Assembly (NCBI GenBank): GCA_947626285.1
Contig: CANQRR010000007.1
Coordinates: 30,816 to 94,815 of the forward strand
DNA from: an uncultured Lachnospiraceae bacterium
GTDB lineage: Bacteria; Bacillota; Clostridia; Lachnospirales; Lachnospiraceae
Direction of reading: 5' to 3'
Length of the DNA stretch: 64,000 nucleotides
The position numbers were made by a program, and so were the translations under genes. Below are positions 33,362 through 42,340 of this stretch, piece after piece; position 1 is the stretch's first letter; every line of letters starts with the position of its first letter. The notes below the pieces were generated by a model, which did no database searches, was not told the DNA's origin, and saw only the letters and a list, made by a program, of their open reading frames with translations.

Positions 33362-34342
33362 TCATTCACTAAATTTCACAATCAGCATCTCTACAGCCAG
33401 CCGGTCGCCCATGCGGCCGGTCTTTATATCCTCTTCCGCATTCACGCAGTCCTCCACGGTCTGATAGAGCGCTTCCGTCGAATAGCGCCGCGCCTGCGTG
33501 AGATACTGATTCACCTGGTAGGGCCCGCGAAGCCCGATCTTCTGCGCGATCGACGCATTGTCCATGCCCTGCTCGCGCAGGCTCTTTGCCTGGAACATCC
33601 GGTTGAACTGCTGCGCAAGCAGAAACAGGATGCGCATAGGCTCCTCCTTTTGCGCCAGCAGCTCATAGTACAGACCCAGCGCCTGCCTCTGACGCTTATC
33701 CGCGATCGCGCGCAGCATGTCAAACATCCGGTCCTCCAGCGTGACCGTGCAGACCGCCTGCACGTCAGCCAGCTCGATCCCGTCCTTGTCCAACGTGTAG
33801 GTCAGCAGCTTTTCCAGCTCCCGGGAAATGTTCTCCATGCTGTCGCCCGTCATTTCAAGGAAACGGTTCAGCGCCTCCTCCGTGACTTTTCTGTTTTCCC
33901 TGCGCAGGATCCCCTGCACCCATTTTCTCAGGTCAGACTCCTTTTGCCGTTTCATCTCCACAGCGCGCCCTGCCTTTTCAACAAGCTTGAAAAGCTTTGA
34001 ACGCCTGTCCACCTCATCCTCCACAAAAAGCAGTACTGTCTCCTGCGGAAGCCGCGGCAGATACTCGACGAGCTCGGGACACGCCTTTTTGAAAAAGCCG
34101 CTGTTCTCGACCAAGATCAGTCTGCGCTCAGCAAAAAAAGGCAGCGTGTCCGCCTGGCTGATCAGCTGCTGCACATCGATTCCTTTGCCCTCATACGCCG
34201 AAAAATTCATCATGTCGCCCTCGGACAGGACGGCTTTCTTCAACCTATTTTTGTACTCGTTTTTCAGATAGCTCTCCTCCCCATACAGGAGATAGAGCGG
34301 CCTGAAATTCCGGCTTTTGATGTCTTCGCTTAAGTTCTTCAT
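33362..34342 (-). CDS. holA: DNA polymerase III subunit delta
   Basis: 326 residues of the HolA family, the clamp-loader wrench that opens the beta sliding clamp. The N-terminus has LYLLYGEESYLKNEYKNRLK, typical of the subunit, followed by a DTLPFFAERRLILVENSGFF stretch. The C-terminal collar domain includes LLAQQFNRMFQAKSLREQGM and a PYQVNQYLTQARRYS segment. Its promoter overlaps the end of the spore-protein gene. Confidence 0.93.
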   Translation of the reverse strand: MKNLSEDIKSRNFRPLYLLYGEESYLKNEYKNRLKKAVLSEGDMMNFSAYEGKGIDVQQLISQADTLPFFAERRLILVENSGFFKKACPELVEYLPRLPQETVLLFVEDEVDRRSKLFKLVEKAGRAVEMKRQKESDLRKWVQGILRRENRKVTEEALNRFLEMTGDSMENISRELEKLLTYTLDKDGIELADVQAVCTVTLEDRMFDMLRAIADKRQRQALGLYYELLAQKEEPMRILFLLAQQFNRMFQAKSLREQGMDNASIAQKIGLRGPYQVNQYLTQARRYSTEALYQTVEDCVNAEEDIKTGRMGDRLAVEMLIVKFSE

Positions 34343-34436
34343 CGCGGGGAATCCTTTCTTTTGTCCTCGGCGCGCATCCTGCCTGCTTCAGTGTCGGCGG
34401 GTGTCCGCTGCCCTGCACTATCCTTGCCTTTTTCTA

Positions 34437-34465
34437 TTATAAGGATTCTCCGGCGATTAATCAAG
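34437..34465 (-). promoter_or_regulatory. Promoter of holA
   Basis: TTGATT (34460-34465), 17 bp, TATAAT (34437-34442) on the minus strand, at the stop codon of the spore-protein gene. Confidence 0.75.
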
Positions 34466-34658
34466 CTGTGCCTTCTCTTCTCTCACGCTTTCTCTTCGTC
34501 ATCAAGCCGCCGATGCGTCCCGTCTCCTTCGCGGAAAGGGATTTCCAGCCGCTTTCCCGCACCTTGTCAAGCAGGCCGATCTCCTCGGCGATCTCATATT
34601 TCAGCTGGTCGTCCGGACTCAATTCCTCCCATTTCAGGTTTCTGTTTTTCTCTGACAT
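34461..34658 (-). CDS. Small acid-soluble spore protein, alpha/beta-type family
   Basis: 65 residues from the ATG at 34658 (AAAGGAG upstream; the longer frame to 34730 lacks support). YEIAEEIGLLDKVRESGWKSLSAKETGRIGGLMTKRKR matches the DNA-binding core of alpha/beta SASPs: KYEIA-E-G in the first helix, and GRIGG-MTKR in the second. These proteins coat spore DNA and protect it from UV and heat. This is the short, Lys/Arg-ended version common in Clostridia. It is evidence that the organism can sporulate. Confidence 0.88.
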   Translation of the reverse strand: MSEKNRNLKWEELSPDDQLKYEIAEEIGLLDKVRESGWKSLSAKETGRIGGLMTKRKRERREGTA

Positions 34659-34789
34659 AGACAGGCATACTCCTTTCGCATCAAACAATACTAAGCACCC
34701 TGCATCGAAGCCCCGCTCGGGCATTCTCATACAGCGTACTTAGAGTATCGCCTGTTCGCAGAGAAATATTCACGCGTCTGGAAATTTCC

Positions 34790-34831
34790 TGCATGCCGTT
34801 CTCCTCCGGCATGGGCAGGAAATGCGCCTCT
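34790..34831 (-). terminator. Hairpin after the PspC-like gene
   Basis: TTTCCTGC with GCAGGAAA and ATGCCG with CGGCAT form a two-part stem between the pspC-like stop and the spore-protein gene. There is no clear T run, so termination is uncertain. The rest of 34659-34858 shows nothing else. Confidence 0.45.
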
Positions 34832-34858
34832 GTCAATCGGCTCCCGAAGTCCTTTCGC

Positions 34859-35038
34859 TTACAGCTCCTGCGGCATCAGCAGCGCGGCGATGATGTAGAA
34901 GATCACGCCCACCGACACCAGCCCGAAGATGACGAAGATCAGCCGCACAACGGTCGAATCGATCCCGAAATACTCCGCGATCCCTCCGCACACGCCGCAG
35001 ATCTTGCGGTCCGTACTTGATTTACACAGTTTCTTCAT
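34859..35038 (-). CDS. PspC-domain small membrane protein
   Basis: 59 residues, too short for routine calling: MKKLCKSSTDRKICGVCGGI, then AEYFGIDSTVVRLIFVIFGL, then one membrane helix and MPQEL. The ICGVCGGIAEYFGID stretch is diagnostic of the PspC domain, linked to envelope stress in many bacteria. TAAGGAGG precedes the ATG. It is the last gene of the PadR-DUF1700-DUF4097-PspC operon. Confidence 0.9.
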   Translation of the reverse strand: MKKLCKSSTDRKICGVCGGIAEYFGIDSTVVRLIFVIFGLVSVGVIFYIIAALLMPQEL

Positions 35039-35093
35039 GACCCTTCCTCCTTACTCTCTCTTGTTCCTCTTCGATTTTCTTCTGATCGTAATG

Positions 35094-35930
35094 CTAATGC
35101 TCTTCCTCCTCATGATGAGTCGTCAGAGCCCGCGCTGCGGTTTCCTCAAACAAAAGCTCCACTGATCCGACGCCGCATTCGACCTTCAGATCCTTTGACG
35201 CGCCGTTGTCGACCTCGTAATCGCCGCCAACTCCCGAATGCTTTTCGCCGCCGATCGCAACGTTGCCAACCCCGTATTCCACCTTGTAATTGAAATCGTC
35301 CTCTTTCCCGGCAAGCGTCAGGCGGATTTCCCCGACGCCTCCCTCTAGCTTCCCTTCTTCCCGGATATCCGCGCGGAGACTGGTCTTTCCGACGCCGCAT
35401 TCCAGCTTCAGCTCTTCGCATTTCAGGAAATCGCTGTCTCCGGACATCGCGACCGTCCCAACCTCCGTATCGATATCGATCTCCTCAAGAACCTGATCCC
35501 GTGGGACGTACAGCCTCAGTTTTGACGTATTGTTTTTTGTCCTCAGAAAGCTCAGGAGCGGTCTGCCGCAATTGACGCTAAGTTCTCCGCCCTCCAATTT
35601 GCAGCTGAAGCGGGAATTCAGGCGCTCGCCCTCCACTTTCCATTTCTCCCCGTCGCAGGGAATGATCTCACAGTCCGCCAGACCGACCTTCAGATCTAAG
35701 GCTCTTACTCCCGTATAAGTCTGCTCAAACGATTTTCCTTTTTCGTCTGTGGTCAGAACGCCCAACCCGGCCGCCAGCTTTCTGGCAGGGAGGTTGAACC
35801 TTCCGGCCTCGACATTCTGCACAAATTCATTGTAGTTGAAGCCGGCGCACAGGCTCGCGATTCCAAGCGCGACTCCAGAAAGGAAAAAGGCCAGCGACAA
35901 CAACAGCAGCGTCTTCGTCGTTTTCTTCAT
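35094..35930 (-). CDS. DUF4097-type beta-helix envelope protein
   Basis: 278 residues from the ATG at 35930, which overlaps the stop of the upstream gene (ATGA). A membrane helix at residues 8-28 is followed by an extracellular domain of short beta repeats (VRALDLKVGLADCEI, IDIDTEVGTVAMSGDSDFL, LKLECGVGKTSL, VEYGVGNVAIGG, LKVECGVGSVELLF), typical of the putative-adhesin DUF4097 family. The ECGVG/EYGVG units recur at near-regular spacing. A His/Glu tail ends the protein. Members usually sit beside PspC or DUF1700 genes, as here, and may sense envelope state. Confidence 0.88.
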   Translation of the reverse strand: MKKTTKTLLLLSLAFFLSGVALGIASLCAGFNYNEFVQNVEAGRFNLPARKLAAGLGVLTTDEKGKSFEQTYTGVRALDLKVGLADCEIIPCDGEKWKVEGERLNSRFSCKLEGGELSVNCGRPLLSFLRTKNNTSKLRLYVPRDQVLEEIDIDTEVGTVAMSGDSDFLKCEELKLECGVGKTSLRADIREEGKLEGGVGEIRLTLAGKEDDFNYKVEYGVGNVAIGGEKHSGVGGDYEVDNGASKDLKVECGVGSVELLFEETAARALTTHHEEEEH

Positions 35931-36673
35931 GCCGTCGCACCTCCTCTGCCGAAAATTCGCCGGAACAGGCGGCCGCACCATCCGCAGACGCCGCGCACCA
36001 GATGAATGAAACCGCGGAACACTCCGGGAATCGCGGTCTTCATGCCCCATCCGGCCGCCACAAACAACAGCAGCGCAGCAGCAAGCATCAGGAAACCGAA
36101 ACACATGAGCATCAGTCCCATCGCCGGCGCAGTCAGATTGATGATCCCGACAAATATGCACGCCGCCCCTGAGACCAGAAACACTGCCGCCGCCACAAAA
36201 CCGCCGAACACCAGGCTGATCAGTCCGCCCAGAATGCCGATCACACAGCCAAGCAGTCCGGCCACAACGGAAAATCCGGCCGACAGGATCGTTCCCAGGA
36301 TCGGAAGTCCGAACACAAGAAACAGCACCAGCAGAAGGATGCCGTTTCTTCTTTTCTCTGAGTCGCGTCCGGCCTCAGACTGCCCGCCCTGTCCCGCATA
36401 TTTTTCCGGCGCCAGATAATCGTCGTCAAAGCGCTCGTCGCGATAACCGCGCTCCGTAAATTCCCCCGCGTCCGGACCGCCCTGCAGACCCTCCCGGATC
36501 TCCGCCGCCACCTTCATCGGATCGCCCAGGCGCCGCAGGATCTCCGCCTCGCCCTCCGGACCTGCCTCCTCGAAGAGATCCTGATAGTAGCGCAGCGCCT
36601 CCTCGCGCTCGTCCGGAGCCAGATCCAGGAGCAGCTCTTCCAGTTCTTTCAAAAAATCCTCATGGTTCATCAT
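35927..36673 (-). CDS. DUF1700 (HAAS-domain) membrane protein
   Basis: 248 residues from the ATG at 36673, which overlaps the PadR stop (GGGGAGG upstream). The N-terminal HAAS signalling domain reads FLKELEELLLDLAPDEREEALRYYQDLFEEAG, then RRLGDPMKVAAEI. A hydrophilic linker leads to about five membrane helices. DUF1700 genes normally stand right after PadR regulators and before DUF4097 genes, exactly as here. It probably relays envelope signals; the mechanism is unknown. Confidence 0.9.
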   Translation of the reverse strand: MMNHEDFLKELEELLLDLAPDEREEALRYYQDLFEEAGPEGEAEILRRLGDPMKVAAEIREGLQGGPDAGEFTERGYRDERFDDDYLAPEKYAGQGGQSEAGRDSEKRRNGILLLVLFLVFGLPILGTILSAGFSVVAGLLGCVIGILGGLISLVFGGFVAAAVFLVSGAACIFVGIINLTAPAMGLMLMCFGFLMLAAALLLFVAAGWGMKTAIPGVFRGFIHLVRGVCGWCGRLFRRIFGRGGATA

Positions 36674-36990
36674 CTGCCGCCTCCCCGGAGCATCGCCGAT
36701 ATCTTGCCGGAATAGCTTTGCCATTCCGCGCGGTATATATTCAGCTGGGACAATCCCTGCTCTGTCACCTTGTAGTATCTTCGGTTTCTGCCCGCGTACT
36801 CCTGATCGTACACGGAAAGGCAGTTATCCCTCTGCAGCCTTCGCAGCACCGGATACAGCGTCGACTCCGACACCTCCAGCACGCTGCGCACCTCCTGCGT
36901 GATCCGGTAACCGTAGGTTCCCTCCGGCTCCTGCGATACGATGGACAAAACAATGGCGTCCAGAAGCGCGGCTCCTGTATTAAAGACCAT
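36670..36990 (-). CDS. PadR-family transcriptional regulator
   Basis: 106 residues from the ATG at 36990 (AGAGGA upstream). The winged-helix domain contains LDAIVLSIVSQEPEGTYGYRITQEV, then SESTLYPVLRRLQRDNCLSVY and NRRYYKVTEQG. PadR proteins repress their own operon and release it on envelope or phenolic stress. The promoter directly upstream is embedded in an AT-rich stretch of overlapping dyads, a likely self-operator. Confidence 0.93.
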   Translation of the reverse strand: MVFNTGAALLDAIVLSIVSQEPEGTYGYRITQEVRSVLEVSESTLYPVLRRLQRDNCLSVYDQEYAGRNRRYYKVTEQGLSQLNIYRAEWQSYSGKISAMLRGGGR

Positions 36991-37049
36991 CCGATCAAAT
37001 CCTCTCATTGGCAGCGCAGCTTTTCCAGAAAATCCCGCTGCCGCATGAT

Positions 37050-37107
37050 ATTGTAGAATCATTAATATTATATTCTATATAATATTATATAATACTATAT
37101 TTGTCAA
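37050..37107 (-). promoter_or_regulatory. Promoter and AT-rich dyad region of the PadR operon
   Basis: TTGACA (37102-37107), 17 bp, TATTAT (37079-37084) on the minus strand. The -10 and the bases after it are made of repeated ATATTAT/ATAATAT dyads, suggesting a repressor site that covers the promoter. Confidence 0.65.
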
Positions 37108-37166
37108 GTCTGCAATAGAATACAAATTAAATTATACCTGCTCTGTCTCATTTGGAAGTCTCACAT

Positions 37167-39026
37167 TTATATGGGCAGGCTGTCCCGCACGCACAGCGTC
37201 CCGTAACCCAGCTGATTGTTCGGGTACTGCGCGAAGCCCGGCAGCTCGCGCGCGCCGCGCCGCAGATACGCCCTCAGTTTCTCGCCGTACAGGTACGGAT
37301 CGTTGCCGTCCGCGATCCCCCACTGCATCAGTAATGCCGCCGCGCCGGTGACGAAAGGGGTCGAAAAGGATGTGCCCGACACGCTGACATAGCCGCCGCC
37401 GACCGCCGTCGTCGTGACGTCGACCCCCGGCGCCGCCAGATCCGGCTTCGATGAAAAGACCGCAAACTTCTCTCCGGGCCAGCCCCGCCCGGAAAATGGC
37501 GCGTAGGCATAGCTGCGCGCATCATACGCGCCCACCGCGATCACACGCGCGGCGGTAGATGGGATCGTCATCGTCGTGTCCGGAGACGGCTGCAGAAAAC
37601 GCGTATCCGTCCCACGCGTCTTTCCGTCTGTCATCCACAGCTGATACTCTCCCGTGACAATGCGAACCGGCGTCAGAAGAATACGCCAGACACCGCTGTC
37701 CAGATAACGCTCTGTCGGAATAAAACCCAGGTAAATTTCCTGCCATCCCTGGTATGGACTCGGCTCCCCGTAATACGCCAGCAGCTCCGTGTTCCCCATA
37801 TGGTAACGCGCCGCCCCTGCGCGACCTCCCTGCAGCTCAATACGCCGCCCATCCGGATGGACCAGCGTAACTGCAAACTCGTCCGCGTAATCCTTCCAGA
37901 GCTGGATGCTCAGCGCGGTCTCATAATCGCTCACCAGAAGTTCTATCTCCCGCGGCTGCCCCGGCTCCAGTACACCGGATGCGTGCCCGCCGGTATTTCC
38001 CTCATTCCCGGTGCCGACTGCGATGACGTTCCGTCCGCGGTCCGCGATCCGATCCATGTATGTCTCCAGAAGCGAGGTGCCCCGGTGCGAACCGTACACA
38101 TTTCCGATGCTGACGTTCACGGCGACCGGCATGCCGAATTCCTCCGCCTTGCGCACGACGTACTCCAACGCCCGCATAAGCTCCGTCGTGCGCGGGAACC
38201 CGTCCCGGCGCGGCACGCCAAGCTTCACCACGATCAGCTCCGCCTCCGGCGCCATCCCCCGATAACGTCCTCCGGATGCGCGGCCGTTCCCCGCCGCGAT
38301 CCCCAGCACCTGCGTGCCGTGCCCGCCCGCGTCCCGCTCCGGCACGACCGCATATCCGGCTTCCCTGCTTCCTGCCACCAGTGCGGCGTCGATCTCCTCC
38401 CGCGTATACTCTATGCCCGACGCAAATCCTTCCGGGACTGCGCCGCCCATCCTCCCAACCCGGCCGCCGCTATCCTCTCCTTTTCCGGCCGTTTGTCCTG
38501 TGCTCTCCCCAACACGCTGCGGCTCATCCGCCGTCCCGGGCAAGACTCCGGTCTGATCCCAAAGCGCCACGATCCGCGTGGTCCCGTCCCCGTTCCGGAA
38601 ATCCGGATGAAAATAGTCTACACCGGAATCGATCACCGCCACCAGAGTCCCACGCCCCGTCAGCGCGCCGGACTTCGAAAACCGGGGCGTCTGCACCGCC
38701 GAAATACAGGATGCGGTCCGTCCGGCATCCGCTGCAAAATACAGCTGTTTCGGCATCTCGACGTACTCGACCTGTGGCAGCGACGCCAGAGCGCGGATTT
38801 CCTCCTGAGGCAGAGTCACGATCGCATAGCCGCCTGAGAGCTGCACGACCGACCAATTTTCCGGAATCGCCCCTTCCAGCGTACCGCTGTGCCGCACGAT
38901 CACCTCCCACGTCCGCTCCTTCTCGTCATATCCCGTCACAAGATTTCCCGACTTCCGCCGCTCCTCCGGCGTCGCCTCCAGCGCCAGGCTCAGCAGATTT
39001 TCAAGCTTCTGATCCCCTTCCGCCAT
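37167..39026 (-). CDS. S8 subtilase, Csp-like (germination protease type)
   Basis: 619 residues. The catalytic triad is intact: D133 (VAVIDSGVDYFHP), H236 (DAGGHGTQV) and S553 (SGTSFSTP); the oxyanion Asn is in GTGNEGN near 341. There is no signal peptide. The N-terminal 100 residues look like a prodomain (WSVVQLSGGYAIVTLPQEEI, then LASLPQVEYVEMPKQLYFA). A large insertion between H and S with a jelly-roll-like segment is typical of clostridial Csp proteases, which process the cortex hydrolase SleC during germination. Several such subtilases exist in Lachnospiraceae, so the exact role is not certain. Confidence 0.88.
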   Translation of the reverse strand: MAEGDQKLENLLSLALEATPEERRKSGNLVTGYDEKERTWEVIVRHSGTLEGAIPENWSVVQLSGGYAIVTLPQEEIRALASLPQVEYVEMPKQLYFAADAGRTASCISAVQTPRFSKSGALTGRGTLVAVIDSGVDYFHPDFRNGDGTTRIVALWDQTGVLPGTADEPQRVGESTGQTAGKGEDSGGRVGRMGGAVPEGFASGIEYTREEIDAALVAGSREAGYAVVPERDAGGHGTQVLGIAAGNGRASGGRYRGMAPEAELIVVKLGVPRRDGFPRTTELMRALEYVVRKAEEFGMPVAVNVSIGNVYGSHRGTSLLETYMDRIADRGRNVIAVGTGNEGNTGGHASGVLEPGQPREIELLVSDYETALSIQLWKDYADEFAVTLVHPDGRRIELQGGRAGAARYHMGNTELLAYYGEPSPYQGWQEIYLGFIPTERYLDSGVWRILLTPVRIVTGEYQLWMTDGKTRGTDTRFLQPSPDTTMTIPSTAARVIAVGAYDARSYAYAPFSGRGWPGEKFAVFSSKPDLAAPGVDVTTTAVGGGYVSVSGTSFSTPFVTGAAALLMQWGIADGNDPYLYGEKLRAYLRRGARELPGFAQYPNNQLGYGTLCVRDSLPI

Positions 39027-39134
39027 CCGCCGCCCCTCTCTCTACACAAAAATATTCTATGCAATGTATGTTTCCTGCACATATCAAATTCCTATACAAA
39101 AAGAAAAGCGTAAAAAATATTCTATCCAATGTCA

Positions 39135-39222
39135 GGAGCCGCAGGGATTTCCGGGTGTTTTCCCCGACAAACCGTAATATCGGTTTTCGGGGGAAATACC
39201 CAGGAAGGGTACCGTGCGGCTC
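39135..39222 (-). repeat. Structured intergenic repeat, copy B
   Basis: On the minus strand GAGCCGCA/TGCGGCTC forms the outer stem, CTGGGT-TTTCCCC/GGGGAAA-ACCCGG the middle stems and AAAACCG ATATTA CGGTTTG the apical arm. It is homologous to copy A at 32293-32380 with changes on both sides of stems. No T run follows here. Confidence 0.6.
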
Positions 39223-39243
39223 CGTCCGGGAGGTCACTTCCCT

Positions 39244-39690
39244 TCATTCTTCAAGCATTGTATTAATCCTGCGGAAACCCCCTTCCTCCTCTTCCTCCAT
39301 ATCTTCCCAGAGCCGTTCCGCCAGATCCGCCATCGTCCCATTCCCAAACGAAATCTTTCCCCCATAGATACTCATCCCCTCCGCGATCGCCTGCTGCGCC
39401 TCGCAGTACTCCTCGTAATGCTCATCTCCTTCGTAAAAGTCGTTGTTCACATCGATCCCATACTGCTCACGAAAAAAAGCAGCAAGCTCCTCTTCGCTCT
39501 CTGCTTCTTTTGCCCCGAAAAAGACAGGCCCCAGCACCTCGTAGAGCAGCTCCTTCTGCCGCTGCACACTTCGGTCATCCTTTGCAAGCAGATAACTGCT
39601 GGAAGGCTCCCTGCTGTCTTTTTCTCCCGTTTTCAGTTTTTTCCATTTCTGATCGTTCTGCACTTTGTTTTCCCGCTCTATCCCCCACAA
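39244..39690 (-). CDS. Hypothetical acidic protein
   Basis: Up to 148 residues, not recognised. The N-terminus is basic and probably not all translated (the 39690 start is TTG; a GTG nine codons later follows GGGGGATAGAGCGGG). The rest is acidic and helical, with RQKELLYEVLGPVFFGAKEAESEEELAAFFREQYGIDVNNDFYEGDEHYEEY, suggesting a small cytoplasmic soluble protein. It is alone between copy B of the structured repeat and the SGNH hydrolase. Confidence 0.6.
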   Translation of the reverse strand: MWGIERENKVQNDQKWKKLKTGEKDSREPSSSYLLAKDDRSVQRQKELLYEVLGPVFFGAKEAESEEELAAFFREQYGIDVNNDFYEGDEHYEEYCEAQQAIAEGMSIYGGKISFGNGTMADLAERLWEDMEEEEEGGFRRINTMLEE

Positions 39691-39752
39691 CGGATAAACG
39701 TCTGCACATAAACCACTTTTATATTATCTTATTATATATATCGTGTCAAGCA

Positions 39753-40697
39753 CTATTTTGCCTTTTCCACCACATTCTTCACCTGGGGAACGATCAGGCT
39801 GTTCCAGATCTTATAACCCTTGTCGTTCATATGCCCGCCGTCCGGCGCAATGATCCCGGTCTTCGGTTTCGCCCCGTTCGCCAGCGCCTTCGTCACGTCA
39901 ATGTAATAGAGATCGCTCAGCTTGCCGCAGTATTTCTTTACTTTCTCGTTGCAGGACTTTTCCAACGGCCACAATTTCGCGTCCTTGAGCGTCCGATAGT
40001 TCGATACATAAAAAATCGGCACTCCCGGCAGCTCCTCGCGCAGATTCTTCAGAAGCCTGCAGACGTCGGATGTGGTCTCGCTCACGGAATATCCGCGGTT
40101 AAGCTGATTTCCGGTACCCGGGAACAACACGACGGCGCTCGGCTGATAGGGCACAATCAGCTTATCGTACCATTGCAGCCACTGCTTCACGGTAGAGCCG
40201 CCGATCCCCATATTCAGCGTCTTTTCAGGGTCAAACACCACAGAGACGCTTTTCCAACGCGCGATTGTCGAACTGCCTGCCACTACGATCTTATTCTGGT
40301 TTTGCTCCGCCTGGTATGTCTGCTGAAGTTTTTCACATATTCGCTGCTTTTTCGAAGCGCGCACCGTGACCGTACAGCTGTACTTCCGGCCGCCCGATCT
40401 CGCTGTGATCACGCAGGTCCCGACCGCCTTCGCCTTAACCATGCCCTTGCTGTCCACAGAAGCTACAGTTCGTTTTGTCGATTCCCAGACGATCTTTCCC
40501 GTTGCGTTTTTCAGACTGAGCTGCTTGGACTTACCCTCCTTGAGCGTCAATTTCGTCCTGCTGAGTCCTATCGCCCCGGTTTTGACCGTCTTCCCGGCCG
40601 CCTGCACCCCAAGCGTGGAAAACATCCCCACACACAGCAGCACCAAAAGACCTGCCAGGATCCGTCTTTTTCCCCTCAAACGATCTGCCTTTTCCAT
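39753..40697 (-). CDS. Secreted SGNH hydrolase with Ig-like (Big_2) domain
   Basis: 314 residues. A signal peptide (residues 1-34, ending VQAA) is followed by a bacterial Ig-like group 2 domain (about 40-112: TKLTLKEGKSKQLSLKNATGKIVWESTKRTVASVDSKGMVKAKAVGTCVIT) and an SGNH/GDSL hydrolase (about 135-310). Block I is VVAGSSTIARW (nucleophile Ser), block II NMGIGGST, block III FPGTGNQ and block V DGGHMNDKGY with the catalytic Asp and His. It likely removes acyl or acetyl groups from an extracellular glycan. Confidence 0.88.
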   Translation of the reverse strand: MEKADRLRGKRRILAGLLVLLCVGMFSTLGVQAAGKTVKTGAIGLSRTKLTLKEGKSKQLSLKNATGKIVWESTKRTVASVDSKGMVKAKAVGTCVITARSGGRKYSCTVTVRASKKQRICEKLQQTYQAEQNQNKIVVAGSSTIARWKSVSVVFDPEKTLNMGIGGSTVKQWLQWYDKLIVPYQPSAVVLFPGTGNQLNRGYSVSETTSDVCRLLKNLREELPGVPIFYVSNYRTLKDAKLWPLEKSCNEKVKKYCGKLSDLYYIDVTKALANGAKPKTGIIAPDGGHMNDKGYKIWNSLIVPQVKNVVEKAK

Positions 40698-40812
40698 AAG
40701 CTGTGTTTCTTCCCCCTGTTATCGCCGCATATTCTACTCGTTTGGAAGTTTCCCAAACCGCAGCGCTACTGTCCGCTTGAATCACTTTCTTACGGCTTTA
40801 GCGGCAAGTGCT

Positions 40813-41454
40813 TCAGCCGATTTGAACAGAACAGAACCTCACCTTAATATACGCCTTGATCGCCTCCATCGTCCCGTCGAAGCCCAACCGCTCGCTATTC
40901 AGGCAGAGATCGTAATTGCGCGCGTCCGTCCACTCCTGTCCGGTGTAATAGCGGTAGAAATCGCTGCGGTATTTGTCCGTCTTCTCGACGAACTTCTCGA
41001 CGTCCTTGCCGGTAAACGCTCTGCGCTCGATCGCCTGCTTCACGCAGTACTCCCGCGACGCGTGGACAAACACGCTCACAAGACCAGGATTGCCCTTGAG
41101 CACGTAGTCCGCGGCGCGCCCGATGATGACGCAGGACTCTTTTTCCGCCAGTTCACGGATAATCTTCGCCTGATAGTTGAACAGGTTATGGTCGCTTACG
41201 AACTCTTCGCTGTCCGGAGCGATCAGCTTGCCCTTGTACTCCGCCCCGCGTCCTTTGCCAAAGAACAGCGGCGTGCGTTTCAGCTTCTCGTCCGCCTGGT
41301 TGAACAGGCTCTCGTTGATCCCGCTGTCGTCGGAGGCCATTTTGATGATCTCCTTCTCATAGCAGTTGATCCCAAGGTCTTCCGCCAGCATATGACCGAT
41401 CGTCCTTCCGCCGCTCCCGAAGTGCCTCGCAATCGTGATAATCACGTTCCCCAT
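40813..41454 (-). CDS. Cytidylate-kinase-like family protein
   Basis: 213 residues from the ATG at 41454 (AAAGGATGG upstream). The start NVIITIARHFGSGGRTIG is the P-loop (GSGGRTI) of the cytidylate_kin2 family, and CVIIGRAADYVL is a conserved second block. These proteins are common in Clostridia, distinct from Cmk, and their substrate is unproven. It converges on nothing; it follows livF on the same strand after about 100 bp. Confidence 0.88.
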   Translation of the reverse strand: MGNVIITIARHFGSGGRTIGHMLAEDLGINCYEKEIIKMASDDSGINESLFNQADEKLKRTPLFFGKGRGAEYKGKLIAPDSEEFVSDHNLFNYQAKIIRELAEKESCVIIGRAADYVLKGNPGLVSVFVHASREYCVKQAIERRAFTGKDVEKFVEKTDKYRSDFYRYYTGQEWTDARNYDLCLNSERLGFDGTMEAIKAYIKVRFCSVQIG

Positions 41455-41552
41455 ACTACACCATCCTTTCCCTATATGATATCCTTGCATCCGCTCTATG
41501 AATCTGTCATCTTCGCACAGCTCATTGCTTTCACGAACATTATATCATAAAA

Positions 41553-42263
41553 TCACTCGCCGAGATACGCTTTCTTGATCGAATCGTCGTTCATCAGATC
41601 CTTCGCGTCGCCCGACATCACGATTCTTCCGGTCTCGAGCACGTACGCGCGATCCGCGATCGCAAGCGCCTTTTTCGCGTTCTGCTCCACAAGAAGCACT
41701 GTCGTTCCGGCCTCGCTGACGCTCTGAATAATGTCGAAGATCTCGTTGACAAGGATCGGCGAAAGTCCCATCGACGGCTCATCCATCAGGATAATGCGCG
41801 GATTCGACATCAGCGCGCGCCCCATCGCCAGCATCTGCTGTTCGCCGCCGGAGAGCGTCCCGGCAAGCTGGTTCTTCCGCTCCTCCAGACGCGGGAAGCG
41901 CTTGTAGACCTTCTCCAACATCTGCTCGATCTCGCCCTTGTCGCTGCGCGTGTAAGCGCCCATCTTCAGATTCTGGTACACGGACATCTCCGCGAACACG
42001 CGCCGTCCCTCCGGCACATGCGCCATCCCAAGGCTCACGATCTTGTGCGCAGGGGTCTTCGTGATATCCTTGCCCTCAAAGATAATGCTGCCTTTCTTCG
42101 GGGAGAGAAGCCCCGTCACCGTGTGGAGAATCGTCGTCTTGCCCGCGCCGTTCGCGCCGATCAGAGAGATGATCTCGCCCTCGTTGACCTCAAAAGAGAT
42201 CCCTTTGATCGCCTGGATCACGCCGTAATAGACTTCCAGGTCTTTTATCTCAAGCATTGCCAT
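41553..42263 (-). CDS. livF: Branched-chain amino acid ABC transporter, ATPase LivF
   Basis: 236 residues. Walker A GANGAGKTT, signature LSGGEQQML, Walker B IILMDEPSMGLSP and the ending VMSGDAKDLMNDDSIKKAYLGE are typical of LivF. With LivG it drives uptake of leucine, isoleucine and valine. It is the last gene of the liv operon. Confidence 0.95.
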   Translation of the reverse strand: MAMLEIKDLEVYYGVIQAIKGISFEVNEGEIISLIGANGAGKTTILHTVTGLLSPKKGSIIFEGKDITKTPAHKIVSLGMAHVPEGRRVFAEMSVYQNLKMGAYTRSDKGEIEQMLEKVYKRFPRLEERKNQLAGTLSGGEQQMLAMGRALMSNPRIILMDEPSMGLSPILVNEIFDIIQSVSEAGTTVLLVEQNAKKALAIADRAYVLETGRIVMSGDAKDLMNDDSIKKAYLGE

Positions 42264-42340
42264 CGCTATTCCTCCTGATTATACCCGCCCTTTCTCTGCC
42301 GTACGGGCAGGCCGTCGGATCATATATCCCAAACTGCCGC

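Noticed and set aside
38276..39367. 363-residue plus-strand frame across the structured repeat copy B
   Set aside because: Antisense of the protease extended by chance through the repeat; the similarity to a frame at 32241-32456 is due to the repeat itself.
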